Assembly (NCBI GenBank): GCA_017462605.1
Contig: JAFTQV010000091.1
Coordinates: 1-44,496, forward strand
Direction: 5' to 3'
Length of the DNA: 44,496 bases
Origin: Clostridia bacterium
GTDB lineage: Bacteria; Bacillota; Clostridia; Oscillospirales; CAG-272
Under the pieces are notes generated by a model. It was not told where the DNA came from. It did no database searches and saw only the letters and a program-made list of their open reading frames with translations. Below, piece by piece: positions 15,612 to 24,210 of the stretch. How positions within the stretch are numbered: the first letter of the stretch is position 1; every line of letters begins with the position of its first letter. The translations under genes and the position numbers were made by a program.

Positions 15612-16187
15612 TTATTTTAAATACTCAGGGCGAAGAGCGGCAGCCTTCATAACGGCTATCTGCGTCTTTGCATCTCTTATCTCGCCCGACATTACCATAT
15701 TATAAAGCGATTTGAGAGGAGTATATTCAACGTTCAGAAATTCGTCCTCGTCAAGCTCTCTTTCGCCGAAGGTAAGCTCCTCTGCAAGATACATATGTAT
15801 CTTCTCGCTGACGAGAGCGGGCGAGGTATCAAGCTCGCCAAGATAAGTCATTTTGCCTGCGATAGCTCCGGTCTCCTCGCGAAGCTCTCTTTTTGCCGCC
15901 GAGAGGGGATCCTCATAGACAGAGTCAAGCTTGCCTGCGGGGATCTCGAAGAATACCCTGCCGTGAGCATAGCGGAACTGCCTTTCCATAATGACTCTTC
16001 CATCGGGGAGTATAGGGATTATGCAGACCGCTCCGACGTGCAGGCATATCTCGCGGTTTGCCTTCTCTCCGTTCGGCAAGAGGACGGTATCGTTGACTAA
16101 ATGAAGCACCTTTCCTCGGAATATTTCCTCTCTTGAAAGCTGCTTTTCGGTAAGCTCGGAAAACACGGCTTTATTCTCCAAGCTCAT
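15612..16187 (-). CDS. NUDIX hydrolase (ADP-ribose pyrophosphatase-like)
   Basis: A 191-residue NUDIX enzyme. The NUDIX box runs from GKLDSVYEDPLSAAKRELREETGAI, with the metal-binding REXXEE core (RELREETG) intact. LGELDTSPALVSEKIHMYLA after the box is typical of the ADP-ribose pyrophosphatase subgroup, which hydrolyses ADP-ribose to AMP and ribose-5-phosphate. ATG at 16187 is chosen; TTG at 16190 is one codon further upstream. It overlaps the end of the PHP gene by 17 bp. Confidence 0.92.
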   Translation of the reverse strand: MSLENKAVFSELTEKQLSREEIFRGKVLHLVNDTVLLPNGEKANREICLHVGAVCIIPILPDGRVIMERQFRYAHGRVFFEIPAGKLDSVYEDPLSAAKRELREETGAIAGKMTYLGELDTSPALVSEKIHMYLAEELTFGERELDEDEFLNVEYTPLKSLYNMVMSGEIRDAKTQIAVMKAAALRPEYLK

Positions 16188-17205
16188 CAAGAAATACCGC
16201 TCTCGTTCTTGCGAAATTGCCCTTTTCGTCGAGCACGTCTATTCTGAACCAGAGCTTGCTCTTATCGGGAGAGAACTCAAGCTTCTCATACATTCTCTCG
16301 ATAGAGAAGCGAGCCTTGGTGAGGGGCTCATCGTGCATTCTTCTCGCCTGCCTCTGCCTATTGCCCGTGGCAAGGAAGATGCCTGCGGCAGGAGAGGTGG
16401 TGACGACAACGTCCGTTCCCTCAACGTAAGCTTCAAGTATTTCAGGACCTGTTGATGAATAAAAATCTCCGCGGCGGAGCGCTTCGAAGATCTCTCCGTA
16501 TTCAAGGCTCTTCGATTTGATATTTACCCAGGAAAAGCCGTACTCGGTATCCTTATGGCAATCGTCTGCCGCAAGGGGGTAGCACATTCTCTCGCCCTCG
16601 CTATTAAGATCCTCGATAGGCTGCATCGTGTCAAAATATCCCATTATATTACAGCCCGAATTTGCCCATTCAACGCCGAAAAGACCCTTGAGTCCCGAAT
16701 AGTCATCCTTCGTCTGAAGCGACCAGACGGGGTGATTATAGCTCATAAGAGCGCCCTCTTCGGTCGCGAAATCAATAAGGCTCTGAATGAATTCCTTGCT
16801 ATAAACTCTCTTTCCCGTGGAAAGCCTTCTCATCTCATCGGTGATCATCGCCTGCATATAATCCCTATTCCATACAGAAGTGACAGCCATAGTTCTCGAG
16901 GCACTTCTCATAGGATCGGGTGAATAGTAGTTGAGGTGATAGGTCCTCTTATAGGGGCTCTCGAGCTCGGAGTCAATCGACATCTCATATCCCGTCAAGG
17001 GCAAAAAGTCATCCTCGGCAAGCTCGGGATGAGGTACCATAAGCTCGTGATCGGTAAACGCTACGACGGAATAACCCATCGATTTGAAGCGTGCCTTAGC
17101 CTCTTCGGGAGTCAGCTTACCGTCCGATACGGTAGTGTGAGTATGAAGGTTTGCCTTATAGAAATTTCCATCCTTCGGAAGTATGTACTTAATTGAATCG
17201 CTCAT
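16171..17205 (-). CDS. PHP-domain phosphoesterase-like protein
   Basis: A 344-residue protein with the PHP metallophosphoesterase motifs NLHTHTTVSDGKLTPEEA (about 19-36), VVAFTDHELMV, a central SYNHPVWS and, later, AADDCH. These residues bind metals in histidinol phosphatase and nucleoside-bisphosphate phosphatases. The rest includes RRGDFYSSTGPEIL and a C-terminal beta domain (FSIERMYEKLEFSPDKSKLWFRIDVLDEKG). It is the first gene of the unit leading to ackA. Substrate is unknown. Confidence 0.88.
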   Translation of the reverse strand: MSDSIKYILPKDGNFYKANLHTHTTVSDGKLTPEEAKARFKSMGYSVVAFTDHELMVPHPELAEDDFLPLTGYEMSIDSELESPYKRTYHLNYYSPDPMRSASRTMAVTSVWNRDYMQAMITDEMRRLSTGKRVYSKEFIQSLIDFATEEGALMSYNHPVWSLQTKDDYSGLKGLFGVEWANSGCNIMGYFDTMQPIEDLNSEGERMCYPLAADDCHKDTEYGFSWVNIKSKSLEYGEIFEALRRGDFYSSTGPEILEAYVEGTDVVVTTSPAAGIFLATGNRQRQARRMHDEPLTKARFSIERMYEKLEFSPDKSKLWFRIDVLDEKGNFARTRAVFLDELGE

Positions 17206-17239
17206 AATACACCTTTTTAAATTTTATATTCTTTTATAT

Positions 17240-17268
17240 ATTTTAGCACTAAATCAAGATTATGTCAA
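17240..17268 (-). promoter_or_regulatory. Promoter of the PHP-NUDIX-cvpA-DUF212-ackA unit
   Basis: Minus strand TTGACA (17268-17263), a 17-base spacer and TAAAAT (17245-17240), about 35 bases upstream of the PHP start. Confidence 0.8.
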
Positions 17269-17364
17269 GTAAATTACAAAATTTAGCCTCGATCGCCAAA
17301 AAATGCATTTGATTTTAATAAGGTTTTTTCGAGAATAAGTTTTATATGGTTATAAGCGAAATCA

Positions 17365-17408
17365 AAAAAATATCGCCCATATTGCCTATAATTCTTTGCA
17401 ATACGGGC
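17365..17408 (-). terminator. Terminator of the AAA-protease/YbjN/GNAT unit
   Basis: GCCCATATTGC (17375-17385) pairs with GCAATACGGGC (17398-17408), with one mismatch and a 12-base loop. On the minus strand a run GATATTTTTTTG follows. It lies just after the acetyltransferase stop. Confidence 0.8.
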
Positions 17409-17414
17409 GGTTTA

Positions 17415-17903
17415 TCACATTTTTTGATAAGCAAGCCTTTCATCTCCGCTCGCGAGATAAATAATGCCGCAATACTTAAATCCTGCTTTAAGAAGAGAGG
17501 ACTGCATCGGCTTATTATCCCTGTGAGTATCTATTCTCAGATTGGGGTAGCGGTCAAAGCAATAGTCGAATATCTGCCTGCCGACGCCCATTCCGTGAGC
17601 CTCGCGGGAAACCGCAACACGGTGTATGACCGCATAGGGAGAGTCGCTTTGCCACTCGCCTTCATATATTTTCGCGTAGGTCGGATCGTCTCCCACCTTG
17701 AAAAAGAATACTCCGAGGATATCCTCACCGCATAGAGCGGCGTAAAGATAGCCGTCCTTGATATCCCTCATAACGACCGAGGGGTCGGGGTAGCCGCCCT
17801 GCCACTGCAGAGCGTTACCCGTTTTTCTCATAAAATCGCGCGCCTCGGAATAGATCTCAAGGATACGCCCGATATCCCTCTCTTCAGCCTTTCTGAAGGT
17901 CAT
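17415..17903 (-). CDS. GNAT-family N-acetyltransferase
   Basis: A 162-residue GNAT protein. Motif A is seen as VIHRVAVSREAHGMGVGRQIFDYCFD, containing the acetyl-CoA pyrophosphate-binding GMGVG. LRIDTHRDNKPMQSSLLKAGFKYCGII is the typical motif B. Cytoplasmic. It follows the YbjN-like gene by 6 bp and is the last gene of the AAA-protease unit. The acceptor is unknown; acetylation of a substrate or partner of the upstream protease is only a speculation. Confidence 0.92.
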   Translation of the reverse strand: MTFRKAEERDIGRILEIYSEARDFMRKTGNALQWQGGYPDPSVVMRDIKDGYLYAALCGEDILGVFFFKVGDDPTYAKIYEGEWQSDSPYAVIHRVAVSREAHGMGVGRQIFDYCFDRYPNLRIDTHRDNKPMQSSLLKAGFKYCGIIYLASGDERLAYQKM

Positions 17904-17909
17904 TGGCTA

Positions 17910-18392
17910 TCAGTCCTCGCCCTTCTCCTGCTTGATAAAGTCCTGGATAGAGAGCGCGCCCTTAGAGAGCATAAAGAACTTATCGTTGTAGTTATCCATA
18001 GTGTTTGCCGCGATAAGAAGGAGAAGCTTGATCACATCGGTGCTGATCTCGGAATTATTATAAGGAGCGGTGACGCGGAATCTGATCTCACCGTCTGTAA
18101 AATCGTAATCAAATCCGCCGCGGATCATACCGTAGTTCGCAACCGAAACCGCAATAGCCGCTTCTATTCTCGTCTTCTCGGAAATGTTGAAGTTGAGGGG
18201 CGAGATGACCGATATCGTCTCTGCATCGGCAAGGATGCGTATGATAAGGCTGATGGGGAAATCATCTCCCTTTGCTCCGGTAGAGATAACGAGCTTTTCA
18301 TCGTCTCTATCGTAGGTCCAGCCCATTTCATCAAGAGCTGTGCAAGCGACTCCGTACATTTCTTCTGCTTTTATCTGCTTTTCGTCTGCCAT
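17910..18392 (-). CDS. YbjN-domain-like protein
   Basis: A 160-residue acidic cytoplasmic protein. The pattern ACTALDEMGWTYDRDDEKLVISTG, then FPISLIIRILADAETISVISPLNFNI and a long helix pair AAIAVSVANYGMIRGGFDYDFTDGEIRFRV, matches the YbjN / type III secretion chaperone-like fold. Such proteins often act as chaperones or adaptors. It starts 14 bp after the AAA protease stop, with GGAG upstream, so co-expression is very likely. A role as adaptor or regulator of the protease is inference. Confidence 0.75.
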   Translation of the reverse strand: MADEKQIKAEEMYGVACTALDEMGWTYDRDDEKLVISTGAKGDDFPISLIIRILADAETISVISPLNFNISEKTRIEAAIAVSVANYGMIRGGFDYDFTDGEIRFRVTAPYNNSEISTDVIKLLLLIAANTMDNYNDKFFMLSKGALSIQDFIKQEKGED

Positions 18393-18406
18393 TTTTATAT
18401 TCTCCT

Positions 18407-21400
18407 TTATTCAGTAATATTGTTTTTAAAGATCTCGTCGATCTCGGGACCGCGGAGATGGTTCTTCGCAAGAAGCTCGCCGACAAGCGCGTCTATCGCC
18501 TTCTTATTCTTCTCTATAAGCTCCTTGGCAAGCTCATACTCGCGGGAAAGAAGAAGATTGACTCTTTCTCTTACCACGGAGTAATAGTTGGGCATTGCTT
18601 CGCGCGAGATGACCGCAAGTCCGAACGAGGTATCCATACCGTCCGAGCAGACCATTCTCTCGGCAAGCCTTGTTGCGCTGACAAGATCCGAGCCTGCTCC
18701 CGTAGAAACTCCGTCATCCTCTCCGTAGTAGACGACCTCTGCGGCTCTGCCCGCGAGCGAGGTCCTTACCTTCGCGAGAAGCTCCTTTCTCGTGTAAAGC
18801 CCCTTATCTTCCTCGTTGCCGTGCTGCATATATCCGCCGTGGTTACCTCTCGCAACGATAGTAACGTACGAGGGAGATTCGCCCGAAAGCCAGCATATGA
18901 GAGTGTGTCCCGCTTCGTGACGGGCGGTTCTGACGAGGCTCTCCTCGCTCCATTTCTTCTCTTCTCCGCTCGTGAAGGTCTCAAACGCCTCTTCCATTGC
19001 CGCATCGTCAACAACGAGATTCTCGTTCTTCACCGCGTTTCTCATAGCAAGCTCGATGACCGATTCAAGCTCCGCGAGGCTCATACCGGTAGAGCGCATA
19101 GAGATATTCTCTATTCTGTCGTCTCCAAGCTCGAGCGCAGGGTTCTTAGACATCTTGAATCTGATATATCTCGCTCTCTCTTCCTTATTGGGAAGGTCAA
19201 CGAGAAGCTTTCTGTCAAATCGGCGAAGAAGCGCGGGGTCAAGAGATCTTTCGCCGTTCGACTCAACGTCATAGTTCGTAGCCGCAAGCACGAATACAGG
19301 CTTGGTGCTATCTGTATTAAAGCCGTCCATCTCGGTGAGGAAGGCGGTAAGTACGTCTGATGAATGCTCTGCAGCCGCGCTCGATCTGTTCTTCGCGATC
19401 GCATCTATCTCATCTATAAAGAGGATAGAGGGCGCATACTTTCTCGCGGTGGTGAAAAGATCGTGAACGGCAGCCGCTCCCTCTCCAACGTAGCGCTGAA
19501 GGAATCTATTGCCCTCTGCCGCAATGAAGGTAACGTCAGACTCGCCTGCCATTGCCTTAGCAAGAAGGGTCTTACCCGTACCGGGAGGGCCGTAAAGAAG
19601 AATACCCTTAGGCGCTCTGAGTCCGCGGCGTAAATACTTGACGGGGCACTTCATATACTCAACGAAGTAGCGAAGCTCGCTCTTTGCGTCCTCAGCGCCG
19701 ATAACGTCCGCAAACTTAACGTTGGGCTTGGAGACGAGAAGAGTCTTCGCATCGGCGGTATCCGCCGCAAGAGCAAGGTCGAGATCAAAAAGATGTATCT
19801 CAGCCGAGCTTCCGTCCTCCGATATGGTCTGAGCCGTCTTATAGGTAAGCACCTTGCTCGCTCTTGCAAGCTCCAAAAGACTGTTCTGCTGGTAAGCCGC
19901 CGAGCATTTGCTCATTACCTTAGAGCGGAAGCTTCCGCCCTTCTTATCCATAGAGATAATGCCTCTGACACCGATCCTTGAGAAGGAAAGCTCCTCCTCG
20001 TGGCTGATCTCTCCGTCCTTTTCCTCGATTATGAAGAGGGGCGTGTCGTAATCCTGGCATATCTTGTGAAGGAAATCCATTCCCACACTCGATGCATCCT
20101 CAATATTGATATAGTTAAAATGATCGGCGCGCATTCCGAATTTTACGTCGCAGAGAATAACGGTTACGTCGTGCGCGAAGAGTATATCCTGAGCTGCGGC
20201 AACGTCGCTCGCGTGATAAACGTTGCAATCTGTAAGCTTCTTTTTAACGTCCTCTCCGAGAGCCTCAGAGCCGAATATGAGAACGCCCGGAACCTCGGTA
20301 TTGACGAAGAGCTTCTTGACCTTTTCGTTTTCAGGGAGAGTGACCTTGACGTCTATCGTCTTGACTCCCTCAAGAGGCTTGCCCTCGGGTCCCTTCTTCG
20401 CAAGTCTGAAAAGCTCGTATACCTCATCGTAGAAGAAGCTGCCTGATCTTGCCGATATAGTTCTCGCGTCGCTTCTCGCGCCCTCGGCAAGAAGGATCGC
20501 CGTGCCAAGACTATCGTCAAGATTTACCTTGATCTTGCTGTACTTTGAGAAGGCGGCAACGTTCTCGTGAAGCTCCTTATTTGCGATATTGCAAAGGTCG
20601 TGAGCCTCGAGACGGTCAAACATAACAACGTTGCCTGCCGCAAATCTTGAGCAAAGAGCCGCGGGGAATACGTTCATATCGTTGCCCCTCTCGCTCTTAT
20701 CGTTTCTGAGCGCCTCGATTATCTGGCGTCTCGGAAGAGAGGAAAGATTGACAACCGAGGGATCCTCATAAAGGTTTCTTCCCGCATTGGTCGTAAGAAT
20801 TATAATGGTATTGGTAAAGTCAACCTCTTCCGTGGTGAAGGTATCGCGAAGTCTGCCCGCATCAAGCATCTGAAGGAAGAGGTAAATTACGTTGATATGA
20901 GCCTTCTCTATCTCATCGAAAAGAAGTATGCTCTGTGGGTTATCCGCAACGAAGCTTGTGACAACGCCGGGCTGACCGTTTTTATAAACCTTATCCGAGC
21001 CTGCGAATGAAATGGTAGCTTCCTTATCCGCATACTCACTCATATCAAATCTTCTGTACGGAAGTCCGAGATGCTCAGCAGCCTGCTCCGCAAGGAAGGT
21101 CTTACCGACACCGGGAGGGCCTGCGAAGAGGAAGGTAGCCTTGGGCTTCTTTCTCTTTTTCTTAAGAAGCGCGAGAGTCTCCGCTCTGAAATAGCCCGAG
21201 ACAAAAGTGTCTATCGCCGCATTCTGACCGCGTACAGACTCGAGAAGCTTATCTCTGACGGTCTTCGACTTTTCAACGACCTCTGCGATATTGGCAGGCA
21301 CCTTTACCTTAGGCTTCTTCTTATCTGTAAAGAAGAAATCGTCAAACGCGCCGCCGTCATCATCCTCATCATCGTCATCGTCTGCCGAGTCGTCTGAAGA

Positions 21401-22102
21401 ATCGTCGTCATCATCTTCAACATCATCGTCGTCGCTGTCATCCGAAGGCTTGGGATCGCCGGTGAGAATACCCGAAAACCTCTTTTTATAGTCCGAAAGA
21501 AGATCTCCGAGCGGATCGTCCGATACGGGAGTATCATCGTCGTCATCACCGTCATCCGAAGAGTCGTCGGGCTTATCCACAGCATTGGGATCTCCGCCCT
21601 CGGCAGTGAATATAGAGCTCCAGAATTTATCCTTATCGATAGGCGGCTCCTCGTCCTTAGCGTCCTTGACGCCGAGGATTATCTTCTTGACCGAGACCGA
21701 AGGATAAGCGACCATAGCGTCCCATACCTCGGTGGCGGTAACGTAGTCGGTAGCCTTATTCAATCCCATAGCGCAGTCAAGTATAAAATCAAAAGCCTTC
21801 TCGCGCACGCCTCTTGACTCGGTATGCTCGGAATCAAACTCCTCGAAGGCGGTCTGCGCATCGTCAAAATTCAAGCCGCGCGCCTTAGCCTTCTCCATAA
21901 GAGAATCCAGCTCCTCGCGAACTCCCTTTATTCCTCTGAGTCCGCCGGGGACAAGCCTCATAGGCGGCTGATAGCAGGTAAGCACGGAAAATAAAATAGG
22001 AAGAAGATCCTCAAGAGTGGGTCTTGTATAGCCCTTCGCTCTTACTTCGCTCCCCGTTCTCTGCATAAGATAATTTAGTAACGTACTGTATTTATGTGCC
22101 AT
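18407..22102 (-). CDS. Fusion protein: Clp-type AAA+ module, receiver-like domain, FtsH-type AAA+ and M41 zinc protease
   Basis: A 1231-residue protein. Order: an N-terminal helical domain (about 1-145); an Asp-rich low-complexity linker (about 170-255); a Clp/AAA_2 ATPase (about 280-590) with Walker A GPPGVGKT (328-335), Walker B LLFDEIEKAH (Asp396, Glu397), sensor-1 TTNAG and CSRF; a receiver-like Rossmann domain (about 604-720, VTVILCD and PLFIIEE strands); an FtsH-like AAA (about 790-1035) with GPPGTGKT (838-845), FIDEID (Asp897, Glu898) and DPALLRRFD; and an M41 peptidase with HEAGH (1062-1066) and third ligand Asp1139 in STGAGSDL. Catalytic residues look intact. FtsH's transmembrane and periplasmic parts are absent, so it should be cytosolic. 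ATG at 22102 has GGAGG upstream; the frame extends to 22117. Confidence 0.9.
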   Translation of the reverse strand: MAHKYSTLLNYLMQRTGSEVRAKGYTRPTLEDLLPILFSVLTCYQPPMRLVPGGLRGIKGVREELDSLMEKAKARGLNFDDAQTAFEEFDSEHTESRGVREKAFDFILDCAMGLNKATDYVTATEVWDAMVAYPSVSVKKIILGVKDAKDEEPPIDKDKFWSSIFTAEGGDPNAVDKPDDSSDDGDDDDDTPVSDDPLGDLLSDYKKRFSGILTGDPKPSDDSDDDDVEDDDDDSSDDSADDDDDEDDDGGAFDDFFFTDKKKPKVKVPANIAEVVEKSKTVRDKLLESVRGQNAAIDTFVSGYFRAETLALLKKKRKKPKATFLFAGPPGVGKTFLAEQAAEHLGLPYRRFDMSEYADKEATISFAGSDKVYKNGQPGVVTSFVADNPQSILLFDEIEKAHINVIYLFLQMLDAGRLRDTFTTEEVDFTNTIIILTTNAGRNLYEDPSVVNLSSLPRRQIIEALRNDKSERGNDMNVFPAALCSRFAAGNVVMFDRLEAHDLCNIANKELHENVAAFSKYSKIKVNLDDSLGTAILLAEGARSDARTISARSGSFFYDEVYELFRLAKKGPEGKPLEGVKTIDVKVTLPENEKVKKLFVNTEVPGVLIFGSEALGEDVKKKLTDCNVYHASDVAAAQDILFAHDVTVILCDVKFGMRADHFNYINIEDASSVGMDFLHKICQDYDTPLFIIEEKDGEISHEEELSFSRIGVRGIISMDKKGGSFRSKVMSKCSAAYQQNSLLELARASKVLTYKTAQTISEDGSSAEIHLFDLDLALAADTADAKTLLVSKPNVKFADVIGAEDAKSELRYFVEYMKCPVKYLRRGLRAPKGILLYGPPGTGKTLLAKAMAGESDVTFIAAEGNRFLQRYVGEGAAAVHDLFTTARKYAPSILFIDEIDAIAKNRSSAAAEHSSDVLTAFLTEMDGFNTDSTKPVFVLAATNYDVESNGERSLDPALLRRFDRKLLVDLPNKEERARYIRFKMSKNPALELGDDRIENISMRSTGMSLAELESVIELAMRNAVKNENLVVDDAAMEEAFETFTSGEEKKWSEESLVRTARHEAGHTLICWLSGESPSYVTIVARGNHGGYMQHGNEEDKGLYTRKELLAKVRTSLAGRAAEVVYYGEDDGVSTGAGSDLVSATRLAERMVCSDGMDTSFGLAVISREAMPNYYSVVRERVNLLLSREYELAKELIEKNKKAIDALVGELLAKNHLRGPEIDEIFKNNITE

Positions 22103-22129
22103 TTTAACCTCCAACATTTTTATACTACA

Positions 22130-22158
22130 ATTTTACAACTTCGCCGCGAAAAAGTCAA
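22130..22158 (-). promoter_or_regulatory. Promoter of the AAA-protease unit
   Basis: Minus strand TTGACT (22158-22153), a 17-base spacer and TAAAAT (22135-22130), about 28 bases before the ATG at 22102. Confidence 0.75.
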
Positions 22159-22288
22159 TATATAAACCCGAAATGCATAATTAAAAGATCGAATTGCAAA
22201 ACTTTTTTCGAGCCTGTGCCCGAAGCGGATCGTACGATCTCTTTCATTTCCCCAAGCTTTTACGGTTTTTCCACAAAAAAGAAGAAAG

Positions 22289-22341
22289 ATGTTGACAATT
22301 CAACATTTTTATGCTACAATATCGAATGTTGAAATTTCAAC
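22289..22341 (+). promoter_or_regulatory. Acyl-CoA ligase promoter with two overlapping palindromic operator candidates
   Basis: TTGACA (22292-22297), a 17-base spacer and TACAAT (22315-22320) form a consensus promoter. ATGTTG-acaatt-CAACAT (22289-22306) covers the -35 box, and GTTGAAATTTCAAC (22328-22341) covers the expected start site. Both share the TTGA(A/C)A(A/T)TTCAA core, so one dimeric repressor may bind both. The 22118-22426 gap otherwise shows no gene. Confidence 0.75.
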
Positions 22342-22426
22342 TTCTCTAAAAGCGATCAAGCATAATACGGATGCCTGCCGTATCAAGGCGGCGGCATTGG
22401 GGAATAATCAGATAGAGGTATTAATT

Positions 22427-24118
22427 ATGAAAAGCGAAATGCTTCACGAAAGAAAAGAGTTTTTAAATCACAGAGATCTTATAGAATGGGCAGCAGAAAC
22501 TTACGCGGGCAAGACTGCTTATTCCTTCAGGACCTCGCTCTCCGCGCCTAAGACAAAGATAAGCTTTACCCAATTCAGAGACGACGTACGCGCGCTGACG
22601 TCAAGGCTTGCGAAAATGAACGTGGCGGGCAAGAAGTGCGTTATGATCGGCGGATTTTCATATAGCTTTGCGCTCGTATATTTTTCCGTAATTATCGCGG
22701 GCGGAATTCTCGTCCCACTTGACCGAGACTGGCAGGCGGCGGAGCTTGCAAAGACCGCAAGGAAGGCAGACGCATCCTTCCTTTTTATAGATGAGGAGCT
22801 TAAAGAAAAGGCTGAAGCTATATCGAGCGAATGCAGTCTTGAATGCGAGCCCGTTTATATCTCGGGCTACGGCTCGGGAGAGGGACTTGAGGCTTTTATC
22901 GAAGAAGGTCGCGCGATCTACGAAAGGACGCCCGAAATATACGCCTCACTCGATAACGGCTCGCTCCACACCTCTCTTATAGTTTTCACCTCGGGCACGA
23001 CGGGCGAGGGCAAGGGCGTTATGCTTAACCAAAGAGGTATACTTGACGACGTCAGCTCAGTCGTTCCTTACGTTGACTTTTCCGATAAGACCGTCGGCGT
23101 GCTTCCCCTTCACCATACCTACGGATCGACCGTTATGCTCGTCGGTCATATTGCGATAGGAAGCGAGGTATATATATCGCAGGGACTGCGCTACGTTCAA
23201 AAGGAGCTTCGCGAGGAGAAGCCGGGGCATCTCATTCTCGTTCCACTTTACCTTGAGACCTTCTACCGCAAGATAATGGCAAACGTCAAGGAGCAGGGCA
23301 AGGAAAAGCTGCTTTCACGAATGATAAAGATAAGTAATTTTCTTCTTAAGCTCGGTATAGATCTGAGAAAAAAACTCTTCTCTTCCGTTCGCGCCGCGTT
23401 TGGCGGCGAGGTCAAAATGATAATCTCGGGCGGCGCGCCGATCAATGCGGAGATAATAGATTTCTTCTCCGCCGTCGGAATATCCACGCTCAACGGATAC
23501 GGCATCACGGAATGCTCGCCTATCATTGCGGTCAACCGCACGAAGAGAGTCGTCAAGGGCAGCGTTGGCTCGGTGCTTGATATCAACGAGGTGAAGATAG
23601 ACTCGCCGAATGAAGCGGGCGAGGGCGAGATACTCGTCAGAGGCTCAAACGTTATGCAGGGATATTATAAAAACGATGAAGCCACAAAGGCTGCCTTTGA
23701 CTCCGAGGGCTTCTTCAGAACGGGCGATTACGGTAGGCTTGACGGCGATATCCTCACAATAACAGGAAGAAAAAAGAACCTCATAATCCTTTCGAACGGA
23801 AAGAACGTCTACCCCGAGGAGATCGAAAACGAGCTTACGGCAACCCCCGGAGTGCTTGATATAATCGTCTACGAGGGGCAGAGCCGCAGAGGTCTCGAGC
23901 ATAACGCGATAGTTGCCGAGATATACCCCGATAAGGACTATATAGAGAAGAACAGCATCCGAGATATCAGAGCGCATATTTCAAGGTATATAGAGGAATA
24001 CAACAAGACCGCCGTTCCATATAAAAAGATCGCCGTCTTAAAGATAAGAGACGAGGAATTCCCAAAAAATACTCTCAGAAAGATAATGAGATTTAAGCTT
24101 GATCTTACAATAGATTGA
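22427..24118 (+). CDS. AMP-forming acyl-CoA synthetase / long-chain fatty acid ligase
   Basis: A 563-residue member of the adenylate-forming enzyme family. Core motifs are LIVFTSGTTGEGKGVML (phosphate-binding loop), NGYGITECSPII (A5), FFRTGDYGRLDGD (A7), GRKKNLIILSNGKNVYPEEIE (A8) and FPKNTLRKIMRFK at the end (A10, catalytic Lys). It activates a carboxylate, probably a fatty acid, to acyl-AMP then acyl-CoA or an acyl carrier. The ATG at 22427 has GAGG eight bases upstream, and the longer frame from 22289 would cover the promoter. It appears to be a single-gene unit under a palindromic operator. Confidence 0.9.
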   Translation: MKSEMLHERKEFLNHRDLIEWAAETYAGKTAYSFRTSLSAPKTKISFTQFRDDVRALTSRLAKMNVAGKKCVMIGGFSYSFALVYFSVIIAGGILVPLDRDWQAAELAKTARKADASFLFIDEELKEKAEAISSECSLECEPVYISGYGSGEGLEAFIEEGRAIYERTPEIYASLDNGSLHTSLIVFTSGTTGEGKGVMLNQRGILDDVSSVVPYVDFSDKTVGVLPLHHTYGSTVMLVGHIAIGSEVYISQGLRYVQKELREEKPGHLILVPLYLETFYRKIMANVKEQGKEKLLSRMIKISNFLLKLGIDLRKKLFSSVRAAFGGEVKMIISGGAPINAEIIDFFSAVGISTLNGYGITECSPIIAVNRTKRVVKGSVGSVLDINEVKIDSPNEAGEGEILVRGSNVMQGYYKNDEATKAAFDSEGFFRTGDYGRLDGDILTITGRKKNLIILSNGKNVYPEEIENELTATPGVLDIIVYEGQSRRGLEHNAIVAEIYPDKDYIEKNSIRDIRAHISRYIEEYNKTAVPYKKIAVLKIRDEEFPKNTLRKIMRFKLDLTID

Positions 24119-24135
24119 ACTGATAAAAAAGCAAA

Positions 24136-24176
24136 CGGGTAGCCCCGCATTTCGCGTAGGCTACCCGATATTTTTA
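24136..24176. terminator. Bidirectional terminator between the ligase and GH43 genes
   Basis: CGGGTAGCC (24136-24144) pairs with GGCTACCCG (24159-24167). T-runs flank it on both strands (ATATTTTTAG on plus, TTTGCTTTTTTATC on minus). It serves two converging genes. Confidence 0.9.
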
Positions 24177-24210
24177 GCTTTTTGACTACTATTATTAGCA
24201 AAATCAAGGG

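Noticed and set aside
21340-21570. GAC/GAT-rich stretch that looks like a microsatellite
   Set aside because: It encodes the Asp-rich linker of the AAA protease with mixed codons and is not a perfect DNA repeat.
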